The notes under the pieces were generated by a model that ran no database searches, was not told the origin of the DNA, and worked only from the letters and a program-made list of their open reading frames with translations. A stretch of 64,000 bases of DNA from Ligilactobacillus cholophilus. GTDB lineage: Bacteria > Bacillota > Bacilli > Lactobacillales > Lactobacillaceae. Positions 45,272 through 54,551 of this stretch are shown here, one piece after another. Location of the stretch: NCBI RefSeq assembly GCF_030389495.1, contig NZ_CP127832.1, positions 992,001 through 1,056,000 on the forward strand, written 5' to 3'. The translations under genes were made by a program, and so were the position numbers. Positions within the stretch are counted from its first letter, which is position 1. Every line of letters starts with the position of its first letter.

Positions 45272-45329
45272 AATGCTACCCTTCAATCTTTTTATTACCA
45301 GTGATTATAGCATTTAAACATTAATAAAA

Positions 45330-45375
45330 AAAGAAGAGATTGTGATGAAATTTGAAACATCAATATCTCTTCTTT
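45330..45375. terminator. terminator after the fumarate reductase-like gene
   Basis: 10-bp stem AAAGAAGAGA / TCTCTTCTTT with a long loop, A-run on the plus side giving a T-run on the minus strand, directly after the minus-strand stop. Confidence 0.65.
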
Positions 45376-45388
45376 ATCTTAAATTTAA

Positions 45389-46732
45389 TTATTTAATATG
45401 TTCACATGCATAAATACCAGCTTGACGACCAAACACAATTGTTTCAGCAATTGAATTTCCACCTACACGATTATTTCCATGTAATCCTCCAGTAACTTCA
45501 CCGGCAGCTAATAATCCAGGAACAATATCACCATTTTCATCTAATACATGACATTGGTCATCAATATGGATGCCTCCCATTGTGTAATGAATTGCAGGAG
45601 CAATATGAATTCCATAAAATGGGCCTTGATTAATTTCTTTCAATTCCGTATGACGTTTAAATTCATCTTCAGAATCATTTTCGATTTGTCTATTGTAATT
45701 AGTAATTGTACTTTGTAAATTGTCAGAATCTATTCCAATTTTTGTTGCTAATTCATCCAATGTCTCTGCCTTTTCTACAAGGCCAATACTTTCATAAAAT
45801 GCTAATGCTTTAACACGTTGATATACCTTTTGATCTAAAATCAAAAACGCATGCTTGGTATCTTGCGCAATAATTGCATTTGAAACATTTTTACGTGTAT
45901 CTAATTCATTTACAAATCTTCTTCCAGATGTATTAACTAAAATTGCACCTTCACCACGAACCGTTTCTCCAATTAAATAAACATGTGGATTATCTTGTTG
46001 TACAGTTGGATGAATTTGAACTTGATCTAATTGAATCAACTGCGCATCTAGCTGTTGTGATAATTTTAAACCATCTCCTGTAGAGCCTTCTTGATTAGTT
46101 GTTTTATAATCTTCATACTGTGGTGCATATTTCTTGATTAATTCCTTTGATGCACCAAATCCACCTGTTGCTAAAATCAAACTTTGGCAATTTACTTCAT
46201 ATTGTTTTTCTTCGACATTAAGTGTTACTTGAATTTCATTAGATGATGTCCGTTTCAAACTAATTGCTTTTGAATCAGTATATACTGGAATATTACTCTT
46301 CTTGACTGCATCATATAATTTATTGACTAAGTAAGCACCAACTGGAGAAGTATCCTTAGGACGATGAGCACGAGGACGACTCATTGCTCCTAATGTTGTT
46401 AAATCAGTTAATTCAACTCCAAATTGCTTTAACCATTCAATTGCACCATTTGTATGTGATGCAAAAAAACTTAACAAAGCAGGATCATTTAATTTTCCAC
46501 CAGCTTTAAATGTTTCTTTATAGAACAAGTCAGCGGAATCTATAATGTCATTTTTTAATTGTGTAGTAGTTTCACATGCATTCATTCCTGATGATGCTCT
46601 TTTAGAATTTCCTCCAATTTGGGGCATTTTTTCAAAAACAACTACTTTTTTACCTATTTGATGTGCTTGTAAGGCTGCTGTTAATCCTGCACATCCTGCA
46701 CCTAAAACAACTACTTGAACATTATTTGACAT
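45389..46732 (-). CDS. fumarate reductase/succinate dehydrogenase flavoprotein-type oxidoreductase
   Basis: 447-residue FAD enzyme of the FrdA/flavocytochrome c family without heme or FMN-bind domains: dinucleotide fold VVVLGAGCAGLTAALQA, KMPQIGGNSKRASSGMNAC, the active-site block HYTMGGIHID and the C-terminal GLHGNNRVGGNSIAETIVFGRQAG with the catalytic Arg. Probably reduces fumarate or a related enoate (for instance an unsaturated fatty or amino acid derivative) as an electron sink. It follows the MarR gene with a strong hairpin in between, and oleate hydratase lies on the other side of the regulator. Confidence 0.88.
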   Translation of the reverse strand: MSNNVQVVVLGAGCAGLTAALQAHQIGKKVVVFEKMPQIGGNSKRASSGMNACETTTQLKNDIIDSADLFYKETFKAGGKLNDPALLSFFASHTNGAIEWLKQFGVELTDLTTLGAMSRPRAHRPKDTSPVGAYLVNKLYDAVKKSNIPVYTDSKAISLKRTSSNEIQVTLNVEEKQYEVNCQSLILATGGFGASKELIKKYAPQYEDYKTTNQEGSTGDGLKLSQQLDAQLIQLDQVQIHPTVQQDNPHVYLIGETVRGEGAILVNTSGRRFVNELDTRKNVSNAIIAQDTKHAFLILDQKVYQRVKALAFYESIGLVEKAETLDELATKIGIDSDNLQSTITNYNRQIENDSEDEFKRHTELKEINQGPFYGIHIAPAIHYTMGGIHIDDQCHVLDENGDIVPGLLAAGEVTGGLHGNNRVGGNSIAETIVFGRQAGIYACEHIK

Positions 46733-46768
46733 AATAACTCTCCTTTAATAAGTTTAATAAATTTAAAA

Positions 46769-46817
46769 AAATAGCAATAAAACTATTCGACATTTACGAA
46801 TAGTTTTATTGCTATTT
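46769..46817. terminator. strong hairpin at the end of the MarR gene
   Basis: Perfect 21-bp stem (arm begins AAATAGCAATAAAACTATT) with a 7-base loop; its right arm overlaps the MarR stop codon. A-run on the left gives a T-run on the minus strand. It separates the MarR gene from the flavoprotein gene. Confidence 0.85.
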
Positions 46818-47247
46818 AATCAACATTATTCTCATCAATCACATCTAAGCACTTTTGCAAGACACCCTTAAATGTAGCCATATCTGAAACAGATACTTTT
46901 TCTTCTAAATTATCTTGAAGTGCTTGCCAAAATTCTGCATTATTGTCAATCATTTGAGTGTATTTATCAGTAACTGATAAATGGAAGACACGACGATCCT
47001 TTTCATCCATCTTTTTATCAATTAAACCCAAATTCATTAATTTTTTAATGTGATAATTTGTATTAGGTGTTGACTGGTTTAAAAGACGTGAAACCTGGCC
47101 AATTGTAGTATTTTTAGATTGATTAATTGCTTCTAAATAATACACATCAATTGCACCTAATTTTTCAAATTCTTTATACTGATTTAAGTGATTATGAAGT
47201 TGAACCTTCTGTAACAAGTCAATCATTGTCTTTTGCAATGAAAGCAT
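46816..47247 (-). CDS. MarR-family transcriptional regulator
   Basis: 143-residue winged-helix regulator: dimerising N-terminal helices, HTH segment TIGQVSRLLNQSTPNTNYHIKKLMNLGLIDKK and the wing DEKDRRVFHLSVTD. It is divergent from oleate hydratase and upstream of a flavin reductase-like gene, so control of fatty-acid hydration or detoxification is a fair inference. No operator palindrome stood out in the 331-base divergent region. Confidence 0.9.
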   Translation of the reverse strand: MLSLQKTMIDLLQKVQLHNHLNQYKEFEKLGAIDVYYLEAINQSKNTTIGQVSRLLNQSTPNTNYHIKKLMNLGLIDKKMDEKDRRVFHLSVTDKYTQMIDNNAEFWQALQDNLEEKVSVSDMATFKGVLQKCLDVIDENNVD

Positions 47248-47578
47248 AGCTTACACTTCCTAATTATTAATTTCTCTCACCTATGCGATTAAATATTATA
47301 CAGTGTTAAACATAAATTGTAAATAAATTAAATGTTTCGCAAAGGCATGCATCTAAATACATTAAGAGATATTGTAACATAGATGACTTTAACATACTAT
47401 CATTTACTATATTATCTAATAATGGTTTATTTACCCTAATTTAAACCAAACATGATAAGCTGAAAGTAAATGAAGTACATTGAATTACTATGGTATGGAT
47501 TTTAATAGACATTAATTTATGCAAAATAGTATAATTAAAGCGTAATCGTTAACATATTAAAACAGGAGGGATACTACT
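47248..47578. other. divergent intergenic region (331 bases) between marR and ohyA
   Basis: Very AT-rich. It holds the ohyA promoter near its right end and presumably the marR promoter near its left. I see no coding frame with a ribosome-binding site, no RNA motif and no clear palindrome. Confidence 0.6.
47506..47535 (+). promoter_or_regulatory. promoter of ohyA
   Basis: TAGACA, 18-base spacer, TATAAT (47530-47535); ribosome-binding site AGGAGGG precedes the ATG at 47579. Confidence 0.7.
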
Positions 47579-49273
47579 ATGTCAAAAAGCAAAGCAATTA
47601 TGATTGGTGCTGGTATTGCCAATATGGCTGCTGCTGTTTATTTAATTCAGGAGGGTCATTGGGATCCAGAAAATATTACATTTTTTGCTTTAGATAAGCA
47701 TGGTGCTAATGATGGCTCAACTGCTTCAGAAGCTGCTGAAGAATATTGGAACAAAAACCACCCTATGGAAAACACAAAAGGATTCATTGCACGTGGTGGA
47801 CGAATGTTAAACTATCGTACATACGTTGATTTAATGGATCTATTAAGTCGCATTCCTTCAGTTACAGAGCCTGGTATGACTGCTGCAGAAGATACACGTG
47901 ATTTTGATGCACATCACCGGACATATGATGTAGGACGTTTACTTCAAGGTGGTAAAGGAATTGTTGATGGTCATAAATTAGGCCTTAACAATACTGATCG
48001 TTTATTACTTACAAAATTAATTTTAATGCGCGATGATGAAGAAACTAAATTGGATAATATTTCAATTGCTGAATATTTCAAAGATGATCCACACATGTTC
48101 CAAACAAACTTCTGGTATATGTGGGAAACAACATTTGCATTTAGAACTCAATCAAGTGCACAAGAACTTCGTCGTTACATGCATCAAATGATTTATGAAT
48201 TCACACAAATTGAACATTTAGTCGGCGTAAACCGTACACGCTACAACCAATTTGAAAGTATTATGCTTCCATTGATCAAGTATTTAGAAGGTCAAGGCGT
48301 TAAATTTGTAATGAATCGTCGTGTAAATGAATTTGAATTCAAAGAAACAAAAATGCAAGATGAAATTACAGTTACTGGACTTAAAATGGAAAATGTTGAA
48401 ACAGGTTTGGAAGAACATGTCACAGTTGATGACGAAACTGCTGTCTTCTTTACAAATGGTTCCATTACTGACTCTGCTACACTTGGCGATTACAATACTC
48501 CAGCACCTGAAAATCCTGATTACGGTGCTGCATCATCATTATGGAAACAAGCTACACAACATTTCTATAATTTAGGTAATCCCGATAAGTTCTTTGCAGA
48601 TCGTGATGCATCTGAATGGGTAAGTTTTACATTAACAACCAAAGATCATGTATTACTAAACGAAATTGCTAGAATTACAAATCAAATTCCAGGAAATGCA
48701 TTGAACTCATTTATTTCTACAGAACCAGTTACACCATTAGGTCAAGAAGATGTAACAATGTCCATCGTTGTTCATCATCAACCTCATTTTACTACTCAAA
48801 AGCCTAATGAATCAGTTATTTGGGGTTACTTCTTATACCCACGTCGCGAAGGTGAATTTGTTCATAAACAATACATCAAGATGACAGGAAAAGAAATGTT
48901 AGAAGAATTAATTGGACAACTTTCTAAAGTAGACCCTGGTCCAATTAATATTAAAACTAAAAAGCAAGAAATTTTAGACAGTGTAATTAATTGCATCCCT
49001 GTTTACATGCCATATGCATCAGCATTGTTTAATAACCGTGCTAAATCAGATCGACCAAAGGTTATTCCTGATTTCTCAACAAACTTAGCCTTCACTGGTG
49101 AATTTGTTGAACAACCATATCAAATGATCTTTACAGAAGAAAGTGCGGTTCGTTCTGGTGAAATTGCTGCTTTCCACTTTGCAGGTATTCCTGATTCTAA
49201 ATTGGTCAAAACTCCACGTTATGATCATGATCCAATTACCTTAATGAAAGCTGCTAAACGCATGTTTGATTAA
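47579..49273 (+). CDS. ohyA: oleate hydratase
   Basis: FAD-containing fatty-acid hydratase (formerly myosin-cross-reactive antigen) that adds water to the cis-9 double bond of oleic or linoleic acid; associated with the cytoplasmic membrane face and with fatty-acid detoxification. 564 residues, normal length: FAD fold IMIGAGIANMAAAVYLIQEGHW, FIARGGRMLNYRTYVDLMDLLSRIPS, HRTYDVGRLLQ, MWETTFAFRTQSSAQELRRYMHQMI and the C-terminal FTGEFVEQPYQMIFTEESAVRSGE. Strong promoter and terminator make it a single-gene unit. Confidence 0.97.
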   Translation: MSKSKAIMIGAGIANMAAAVYLIQEGHWDPENITFFALDKHGANDGSTASEAAEEYWNKNHPMENTKGFIARGGRMLNYRTYVDLMDLLSRIPSVTEPGMTAAEDTRDFDAHHRTYDVGRLLQGGKGIVDGHKLGLNNTDRLLLTKLILMRDDEETKLDNISIAEYFKDDPHMFQTNFWYMWETTFAFRTQSSAQELRRYMHQMIYEFTQIEHLVGVNRTRYNQFESIMLPLIKYLEGQGVKFVMNRRVNEFEFKETKMQDEITVTGLKMENVETGLEEHVTVDDETAVFFTNGSITDSATLGDYNTPAPENPDYGAASSLWKQATQHFYNLGNPDKFFADRDASEWVSFTLTTKDHVLLNEIARITNQIPGNALNSFISTEPVTPLGQEDVTMSIVVHHQPHFTTQKPNESVIWGYFLYPRREGEFVHKQYIKMTGKEMLEELIGQLSKVDPGPINIKTKKQEILDSVINCIPVYMPYASALFNNRAKSDRPKVIPDFSTNLAFTGEFVEQPYQMIFTEESAVRSGEIAAFHFAGIPDSKLVKTPRYDHDPITLMKAAKRMFD

Positions 49274-49279
49274 ATTAAT

Positions 49280-49312
49280 AAAAAAGAACCTATAATATAG
49301 GTTCTTTTTTTT
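49280..49312 (+). terminator. terminator of ohyA
   Basis: Stem AAAAAAGAACCTAT / ATAGGTTCTTTTTT with loop AAT, extended T-run. Confidence 0.9.
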
Positions 49313-49415
49313 ATATTAAAATCTTCTTGTATTTTTCTTAAACCATTAATATTAACCTTTTCTTCTGTCAAAAGTTCCGTTAAACTAAAATTACTACAAT
49401 TTAGAAAGGTCAGAT

Positions 49416-50036
49416 ATGAATACAATAATTATAGATTTTATTAACAACTATGGTTATATTGCAATTGCATTATTAATTGCAGTGGAAAATATTTTCCCTC
49501 CTATACCATCTGAAGTTATTTTAACTTTTGGCGGATTTTTATCACTTTCCGCAAATTTAAATATTGGAGGACTAATTGTTGCATCTACAATTGGTGCCCT
49601 TATTGGCGCAATTGTTTTATACTTATTTGGTAAATTAATTTCATTTGAACATATCGAAAAATTAGTTAATGGTAAATGGGGAAAAATTCTTCATTTAAAA
49701 ATTGAACATATTGAGAAAGCACAAAGATTTTTCACTAAACATGGCGGTTCAGCTGTCTTTTGGGGTCGCTTTCTTCCAGTAATTCGTAGTTTAATTTCAA
49801 TCCCTGCAGGAATGGCTGAATACTCGTTCAAAAAGTTCCTCTTACTTACTGGCTTAGGCTCAGCTATTTGGAATACTGCTTTAATCTTAGTTGGTCACTT
49901 TGCTGGTTCTTCTTGGGAAAAACTATCAAATACAATTGAACAATATAGTATTGTTGTTTTATTTATAGTTATTATTGTTGGAATTATTGGATATTTCATA
50001 TATCGACACTTTCATAACAAAAAATCAGCCAACTAA
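49416..50036 (+). CDS. DedA-family membrane protein
   Basis: 206 residues, about five hydrophobic segments with the DedA signature (ENIFPPIPSEVILTFGG near the N-terminus; FWGRFLPVIRSLISIPAGMAEYSFKKFLLLTGLGSAIWN in the middle, with the conserved Arg residues). DedA/UptA proteins move phospholipids or undecaprenyl phosphate across the membrane. ATG with AAAGG upstream. The DUF454 gene follows 61 bases later. Confidence 0.92.
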   Translation: MNTIIIDFINNYGYIAIALLIAVENIFPPIPSEVILTFGGFLSLSANLNIGGLIVASTIGALIGAIVLYLFGKLISFEHIEKLVNGKWGKILHLKIEHIEKAQRFFTKHGGSAVFWGRFLPVIRSLISIPAGMAEYSFKKFLLLTGLGSAIWNTALILVGHFAGSSWEKLSNTIEQYSIVVLFIVIIVGIIGYFIYRHFHNKKSAN

Positions 50037-50097
50037 AATGAAATAATTAATAATTTGTGATAAAATTTATCTCAATGATTTTGAAAGGTGGAAGATT

Positions 50098-50397
50098 ATG
50101 TCTGCATATGCAAAAAAAACATGCTGGTTAATAGTTTCAATTATTTTCTTCACATTAGGTCTAATTGGAATCGTTCTTCCAGTTATTCCTCAAATTCCAT
50201 TTTTATTAATTGCTTTCTTTTGCCTCTCAAAAGTTTCTCCTAAAATTCGTAATTGGGTTCGCAAACGAAAGTTTTACCAAGAGCATGTTTTAAAATTTGA
50301 AAATAAAGTAAAGAAAATTTATAACACTAGCCCTAAATTGGCATGGTTACGTAAATTAACGAAAAAATTTTATAAAAACAATCAAAAAGAGGTATAA
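50098..50397 (+). CDS. DUF454 (YbaN-like) inner-membrane protein
   Basis: 99 residues, two hydrophobic segments (about 8-30 and 32-47) with the family motif FFTLGLIGIVLPVIPQIPFLLIAFFCLSK, then a basic tail. Function unknown in the family. Good AAAGGTGG site before the ATG; shares a transcript or at least a terminator with the DedA gene. Confidence 0.85.
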   Translation: MSAYAKKTCWLIVSIIFFTLGLIGIVLPVIPQIPFLLIAFFCLSKVSPKIRNWVRKRKFYQEHVLKFENKVKKIYNTSPKLAWLRKLTKKFYKNNQKEV

Positions 50398-50425
50398 GAA
50401 TCCCCAATGGATCTTATACCTTTTA
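50390..50425. terminator. terminator after the DUF454 gene
   Basis: 10-bp stem AGGTATAAGA / TCTTATACCT overlapping the stop codon, followed by T-rich sequence; convergent with the lipoprotein gene. Confidence 0.78.
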
Positions 50426-50477
50426 TTTATATAATTATGGTAAATTGACGATTTAATATTACAAAAATGAATGTGGA

Positions 50478-51047
50478 TTAATATTCAGTATCTTCCACTT
50501 GTTCTAATTTAGACAAATCAATTATCTTTGAACCGTATTTAGTCCCATTGTTTTCAAAGTTCAATGTTACTTTATCAGTGTTATTGGTCAAATCATAAAT
50601 AACACAACCGGGTGCTGTACAACCTTTTTTGATTTGGTCAGATTGCTTATCAGTTAATTCCTGATTATCATTTAAACTTGCTCCAACTTCAAGATTATCA
50701 ACTTGACTTCCGTTAGTATCTTGAACTGCACTCATTAATAAAACTGCAGTAAGTGGATTAATATCTTTGTCGGTATTATTGGTGAGATCATAGTAAACTG
50801 CTAATCTCCATTTGTTGTTGTAATCTTGAGATCCCGGTTTTACTAATTCAATTTTAGTGATCTTTAATGTTAAATCATGCAGTGTTAATATATCATCTTT
50901 AAATCCATATTTTGATTCAGATGAAGATGATACAGCAGCTGTTTTAGAACTGTTAGTATTGTTATCAGTTCTACTGTTTGTACCACATCCAGCTAAGCCA
51001 AATGCTATTAATGATACTGCACCAATTGTTATTACTTTCTTTTTCAA
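50478..51047 (-). CDS. lipoprotein with DUF5067-like domain
   Basis: 189 residues from a TTG start (51047) with GAGGTG nine bases upstream. Signal peptide ending in the lipobox LAGC, a Ser/Asn/Thr linker (about 22-45), then a beta-sandwich-like domain (HDLTLKITKIELVKPG, KWRLAVYYDLTNNTDKDINP, GCVIYDLTNNTDKVTLNF) resembling the DUF5067 group of Firmicute lipoproteins. The YDLTNNTDK segment occurs twice. Role unknown. Monocistronic. Confidence 0.8.
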   Translation of the reverse strand: MKKKVITIGAVSLIAFGLAGCGTNSRTDNNTNSSKTAAVSSSSESKYGFKDDILTLHDLTLKITKIELVKPGSQDYNNKWRLAVYYDLTNNTDKDINPLTAVLLMSAVQDTNGSQVDNLEVGASLNDNQELTDKQSDQIKKGCTAPGCVIYDLTNNTDKVTLNFENNGTKYGSKIIDLSKLEQVEDTEY

Positions 51048-51120
51048 ATTGCAAATCACCTCAGATTTTATATTAATATTTTGCAAAATCTATTGTCAAT
51101 ATTTTTTCGTAATAAGCTAA

Positions 51121-51275
51121 ATCTCAAAAAAGATAACTACATATGAATTCAGGCACATCCATGCTAGTCTGCTATTTGTATTATTAAAGATGTTCAAGTC
51201 CGATTAGGTCATGCTACTATGAACATATATATCCACGTAACAGAAAGTAAAAAGAAAGATTTTCTAAGTTTTTGA
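51121..51275 (+). pseudogene. remnant of a phage-type tyrosine integrase (C-terminus)
   Basis: Two fragments in different frames read like the end of a phage/ICE tyrosine recombinase: TYEFRHIHASLLF (51139-51177; the H-x-x-R region) and, shifted by one frame, IKDVQVRLGHATMNIYIHVTESKKKDFLSF to the TGA at 51273-51275, with the second conserved His (LGH) and the catalytic Tyr (MNIYIHV). About five residues are missing at the junction and everything upstream is gone. Clearly non-functional; marks a lost integrated element. Confidence 0.82.
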
Positions 51276-51507
51276 TATATAAAAATAAATGTGGGTCAAG
51301 TTGTTGGTCAATTCAAATAAAAACGCTGTTAATCATTGATATTAACAGGATGCCTAATTTTTATATTTATATTACAAAAAAATGACAATTTACAAAATAT
51401 ATTTAAAATTAATTGCAAATCGTCTAATATCCGTTATAATACGTTTTGTTCAATTATTTTTAATACATAATTTATTGCAATTATTTTTTAATAAGGGAGT
51501 GAATAAT
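51276..51507. other. intergenic leader region of kup
   Basis: Contains a hairpin CTGTTAAT/ATTAACAG near 51327-51350, which could be the terminator or end of the lost element, and the kup promoter. An open frame into kup begins at 51382 but has no ribosome-binding site. No ydaO-type c-di-AMP riboswitch was recognised. Confidence 0.5.
51413..51440 (+). promoter_or_regulatory. promoter of kup
   Basis: TTGCAA, 16-base spacer, TATAAT (51435-51440); about 67 bases before the TTG start. Confidence 0.72.
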
Positions 51508-53526
51508 TTGGTAAAAAAATATGGCAAAGAATATTTTTTAGGTGCCATTATTACTTTAGGAATTGTATATGGTGATATTGGAACATCACCTTTATACGTT
51601 ATGAGTGCTTTAATCAATGATCAAGGTGGTGTAAGTCATATCACACCTGATTATATTATTGGCTGCTTGTCTTTGATTTTTTGGACATTGATGCTCATTA
51701 CAACAGTAAAGTATGTAATCATTGCAATGCGAGCAGATAACCATGGTGAAGGTGGTATCTTCGCACTTTATGCCCTAGTTAAAAAACGGGCAAAATGGTT
51801 GATTGTCCCCGCTCTTATTGGTGGAGCTGCTATTTTAGCTGATGGAACATTAACACCTGCTGTTACGGTTACTACTGCTATTGAAGGTTTAAAAGGATTT
51901 AAGTTTGGAAACTTCATTCCTGTTACTAGCCAATCAGATGTTGTTTTAATTACTATTACGATCCTTTTAATTTTATTCCTAGTACAACGTCTAGGAACAA
52001 GTTCAATTGGAAAAACTTTTGGATTTGTAATGGTATTTTGGTTTGGCTTTTTAGCTGTATTTGGTTTTATGAATATGTGTAAAGACTTTACAGTATTAAA
52101 AGCTTTAAATCCTATCTATGGGGTAAAAGTACTTTTTAGTTCTCAAAATCGAATGGGAATTTTTATTTTAGGAAGCATTTTCTTAGCTACAACCGGTGCT
52201 GAAGCTCTATATTCTGATATGGGTCATGTCGGTCGAAGAAATATTTATATCACTTGGCCACTCGTTTATTTATCATTAATGTTAAATTATTTTGGTCAAG
52301 GTGCATGGATTCTTCAACAAGTAAAACATCAAACTATAACTACAAACATTAATCCTTTTTATGATATGCTACCTCATTCCGTATACTTAATCGGTGTAAT
52401 TATTGCTACATTAGCTGCTATTATTGCTTCACAAGCCTTAATCACTGGTTCTTATACATTAGTTGAAGAAGCAATCGGTTTGAAGATTCTTCCACGTTTA
52501 AAAGTTTATCATCCAAATGTTTTAAAGGGACAAATTTATATTGGTGTTGTTAACTGGATTTTATGTGCTATTACTTTAAGTGTTGTCTTCTTCTTCAGAA
52601 CATCCGAACATATGGAAGCAGCATATGGTTTAGCTATTACCTTAACAATGTTAATGACAACCTTCCTTCTCTTTGAATATATACGTGGAAAATGGTCAAC
52701 TCCTCTAGCTATTACTTGTTTGCTTTTCTTCGGTTCAATTGAAACGATATTCTTCATTTCAAGTTTAGTTAAATTTGTTCATGGTGGTTACGTAACTGCT
52801 TTAATTACTGCTACTTTAATTTTAATCATGGTAATTTGGTATTATGGAAATCGAATTAGAGATGACCTAATGGATGCAACTGAAGAAGTTTGCCTTGATG
52901 ATTACGTAGACCAATTAGTTGAATTATCTCAAGACGAAAGTATTCCTTTATATATGAGTAATCTTGTAATGTTAGCAAAAGTTAAACCAAATCGTAAAAT
53001 TAAACGTGAAATATTATATTCAATTTTAGATAAACAACCTAAACGTGCAAAAGTATATTGGTTCGTAACTGTTAACACAACTAATGAACCTTATACAAAT
53101 TACTACACTGTTGATATGATGGGTACTAGAAATATTGTTAACTTGCAATTATATCTTGGATTTAAATCAAATCATAGTCTGAACCTTTATCTCAGACAAA
53201 TTGTTAATGATTTAATGGATCAAGGAATAATTGATGAACAACCTCAAGAGTATACTACTACTCCTGGTCGTAAAGTTGGCGATTTCGTCTTTGTTCTTAT
53301 TCGTGAATTACTATCACCAAATACTAATTTAAAAGCTTGGAAACGATTCTTGATTTCGGCAAGAATTTGGCTTCAAAATCATTCAACAACCCCTGTTCAA
53401 TGGTTTGGATTAGAATTTAGTGATGTGCGTGTAGAAAACGTTCCATTGTACTTAAAGAAACGTCAAATGCCATTTGTAAATCAAAAAGAAATTCTAAATA
53501 CTGTTTCTCAAAAAGATGATGAATAA
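51508..53526 (+). CDS. kup: KUP-family potassium uptake transporter
   Basis: 672 residues, twelve or so membrane segments over residues 1-430 with the family motif TLGIVYGDIGTSPLYVMSAL and MRADNHGEGGIFALYALVKKRAKW, then a C-terminal soluble domain (LDDYVDQLVELSQDESIPLYMSN...). K+/H+ symporter. Start is TTG at 51508 with AGGGAG eight bases upstream; it gives the usual N-terminus (VKKYGKEYFLGAIITLG), whereas the longer frame adds 42 hydrophobic residues without a ribosome-binding site and overlaps the promoter. Terminator follows. Confidence 0.95.
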   Translation: MVKKYGKEYFLGAIITLGIVYGDIGTSPLYVMSALINDQGGVSHITPDYIIGCLSLIFWTLMLITTVKYVIIAMRADNHGEGGIFALYALVKKRAKWLIVPALIGGAAILADGTLTPAVTVTTAIEGLKGFKFGNFIPVTSQSDVVLITITILLILFLVQRLGTSSIGKTFGFVMVFWFGFLAVFGFMNMCKDFTVLKALNPIYGVKVLFSSQNRMGIFILGSIFLATTGAEALYSDMGHVGRRNIYITWPLVYLSLMLNYFGQGAWILQQVKHQTITTNINPFYDMLPHSVYLIGVIIATLAAIIASQALITGSYTLVEEAIGLKILPRLKVYHPNVLKGQIYIGVVNWILCAITLSVVFFFRTSEHMEAAYGLAITLTMLMTTFLLFEYIRGKWSTPLAITCLLFFGSIETIFFISSLVKFVHGGYVTALITATLILIMVIWYYGNRIRDDLMDATEEVCLDDYVDQLVELSQDESIPLYMSNLVMLAKVKPNRKIKREILYSILDKQPKRAKVYWFVTVNTTNEPYTNYYTVDMMGTRNIVNLQLYLGFKSNHSLNLYLRQIVNDLMDQGIIDEQPQEYTTTPGRKVGDFVFVLIRELLSPNTNLKAWKRFLISARIWLQNHSTTPVQWFGLEFSDVRVENVPLYLKKRQMPFVNQKEILNTVSQKDDE

Positions 53527-53532
53527 ATTTAA

Positions 53533-53565
53533 AAATCCTAGGCAAATTAGCCTAGGATTTTTTAT
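53533..53565 (+). terminator. terminator of kup
   Basis: 11-bp stem AAATCCTAGGC / GCCTAGGATTT, loop AAATTA, T-run. Confidence 0.9.
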
Positions 53566-53586
53566 TTTACTTTTTATATAAAAAAT

Positions 53587-53617
53587 AAAAAGCTGTGATG
53601 ATTCACAGCTTTTTTGA
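53587..53617 (-). terminator. terminator of rplM-rpsI
   Basis: 12-bp stem AAAAAGCTGTGA / TCACAGCTTTTT around TGAT just after the rpsI stop on the minus strand. Confidence 0.88.
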
Positions 53618-53631
53618 TTATGAAGTAAATA

Positions 53632-54024
53632 TTAACGTTTACTAAATTGTGAAGCCTTACGAGCCTTCTTAAGACCTGGCTTACGACGTTCTTTCATACG
53701 AGCGTCACGAGTCAATAAACCATTCTTCTTCAATACATCGCGGAAGTCTGGATCTACTTCAAGTAAAGCACGTGCAATTCCATGACGAGTTGCACCAGCT
53801 TGACCTGAGAAACCACCACCGTTAACATTAACGAAAACGTCATATTGACCTTCTGTTTCTGTTACAACAAATGGTGTAACCATAACTTGACGTAAGTTTG
53901 CAAATGGAATATATTCTTCTGCTGGTTTGCCGTTCATCGTGATCTTACCTGAACCAGGAACTAAACGAACACGAGCAACGGAATTTTTACGACGGCCTGT
54001 GCCTTGATATTGTACTTGAGCCAA
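53632..54024 (-). CDS. rpsI: 30S ribosomal protein S9
   Basis: 130 residues, standard bacterial S9: [23 protein letters not shown] at the N-terminus, [19 protein letters not shown], and the C-terminal tail [11 protein letters not shown]-type ending in FSKR that reaches the decoding centre. Co-transcribed 13 bases after rplM. Confidence 0.98.
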   Translation of the reverse strand: MAQVQYQGTGRRKNSVARVRLVPGSGKITMNGKPAEEYIPFANLRQVMVTPFVVTETEGQYDVFVNVNGGGFSGQAGATRHGIARALLEVDPDFRDVLKKNGLLTRDARMKERRKPGLKKARKASQFSKR

Positions 54025-54037
54025 TTTAAAATTCCTC

Positions 54038-54481
54038 CTAGATTAAGTTTGTGATGTCTAATACTTCTGGTTGTTGTGCTTCATGCTTGTGTTCTGCACC
54101 ACGGTATACATGTAACTTCTTAAGTTGTTGCTTACCTAAAGTACCTTTTGGAAGCATGCCACGAACTGATAATTCGATTAATTTTTCTGGATCTTTTTCA
54201 CGGTAATCACCAGCTGTACGTGACTTCAATCCACCTGGATGTAATGAGTGGTGGTAATATACTTTCTTGTTAGCTTTGTGTCCTGTTAAAGCAACTTTTT
54301 CAGCATTGATTACAATCACAAAGTCACCTGTATCAACGTTAGGTGTAAATTGTGGCTTATTTTTACCACGTAAAATTGAAGCAACTACAGTAGATAAACG
54401 TCCCAAAGGAATATCTGTAGCATCTACTACATACCATTTACGTTCTACTTCACCTGGTTTTGCAATATATGTTGTACGCAC
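54038..54481 (-). CDS. rplM: 50S ribosomal protein L13
   Basis: 147 residues from GTG 54481 (GGAGG nine bases upstream), the normal L13 length; the longer frame adds 12 residues without a site. Motifs [55 protein letters not shown] and [21 protein letters not shown]. Preceded by a structured leader that could mediate autoregulation. Confidence 0.97.
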   Translation of the reverse strand: MRTTYIAKPGEVERKWYVVDATDIPLGRLSTVVASILRGKNKPQFTPNVDTGDFVIVINAEKVALTGHKANKKVYYHHSLHPGGLKSRTAGDYREKDPEKLIELSVRGMLPKGTLGKQQLKKLHVYRGAEHKHEAQQPEVLDITNLI

Positions 54482-54508
54482 GGTTAAATTCCTCCATTTA
54501 TTATGCTT

Positions 54509-54551
54509 GTTTGACATACAATAGTTTTAACGGGGCTATTGTGGGGCAAAC
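54509..54551 (-). promoter_or_regulatory. candidate L13 leader RNA upstream of rplM
   Basis: On the minus strand GTTTG-CCCC-ACAATAG-CCCCGTTAAAA-CTATTGT-ATGT-CAAAC folds into two stacked stems with an internal loop, 28 bases before the rplM start. Position and shape resemble the L13-leader autoregulatory element of Firmicutes. An upstream TTGACT-N17-TAATAT on the minus strand could be the promoter. Confidence 0.5.

Noticed and set aside
44660-45388. Riboswitch or T-box before the ECF S-component gene or other biosynthetic genes
   Set aside because: Upstream gap is short and AT-rich; no specifier stem or GGTGG-type T-box sequence was found here or in other intergenic regions.
51276-51507. ydaO (c-di-AMP) riboswitch before kup
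   Set aside because: The leader has a promoter only about 67 bases from the start codon and no matching structured region.
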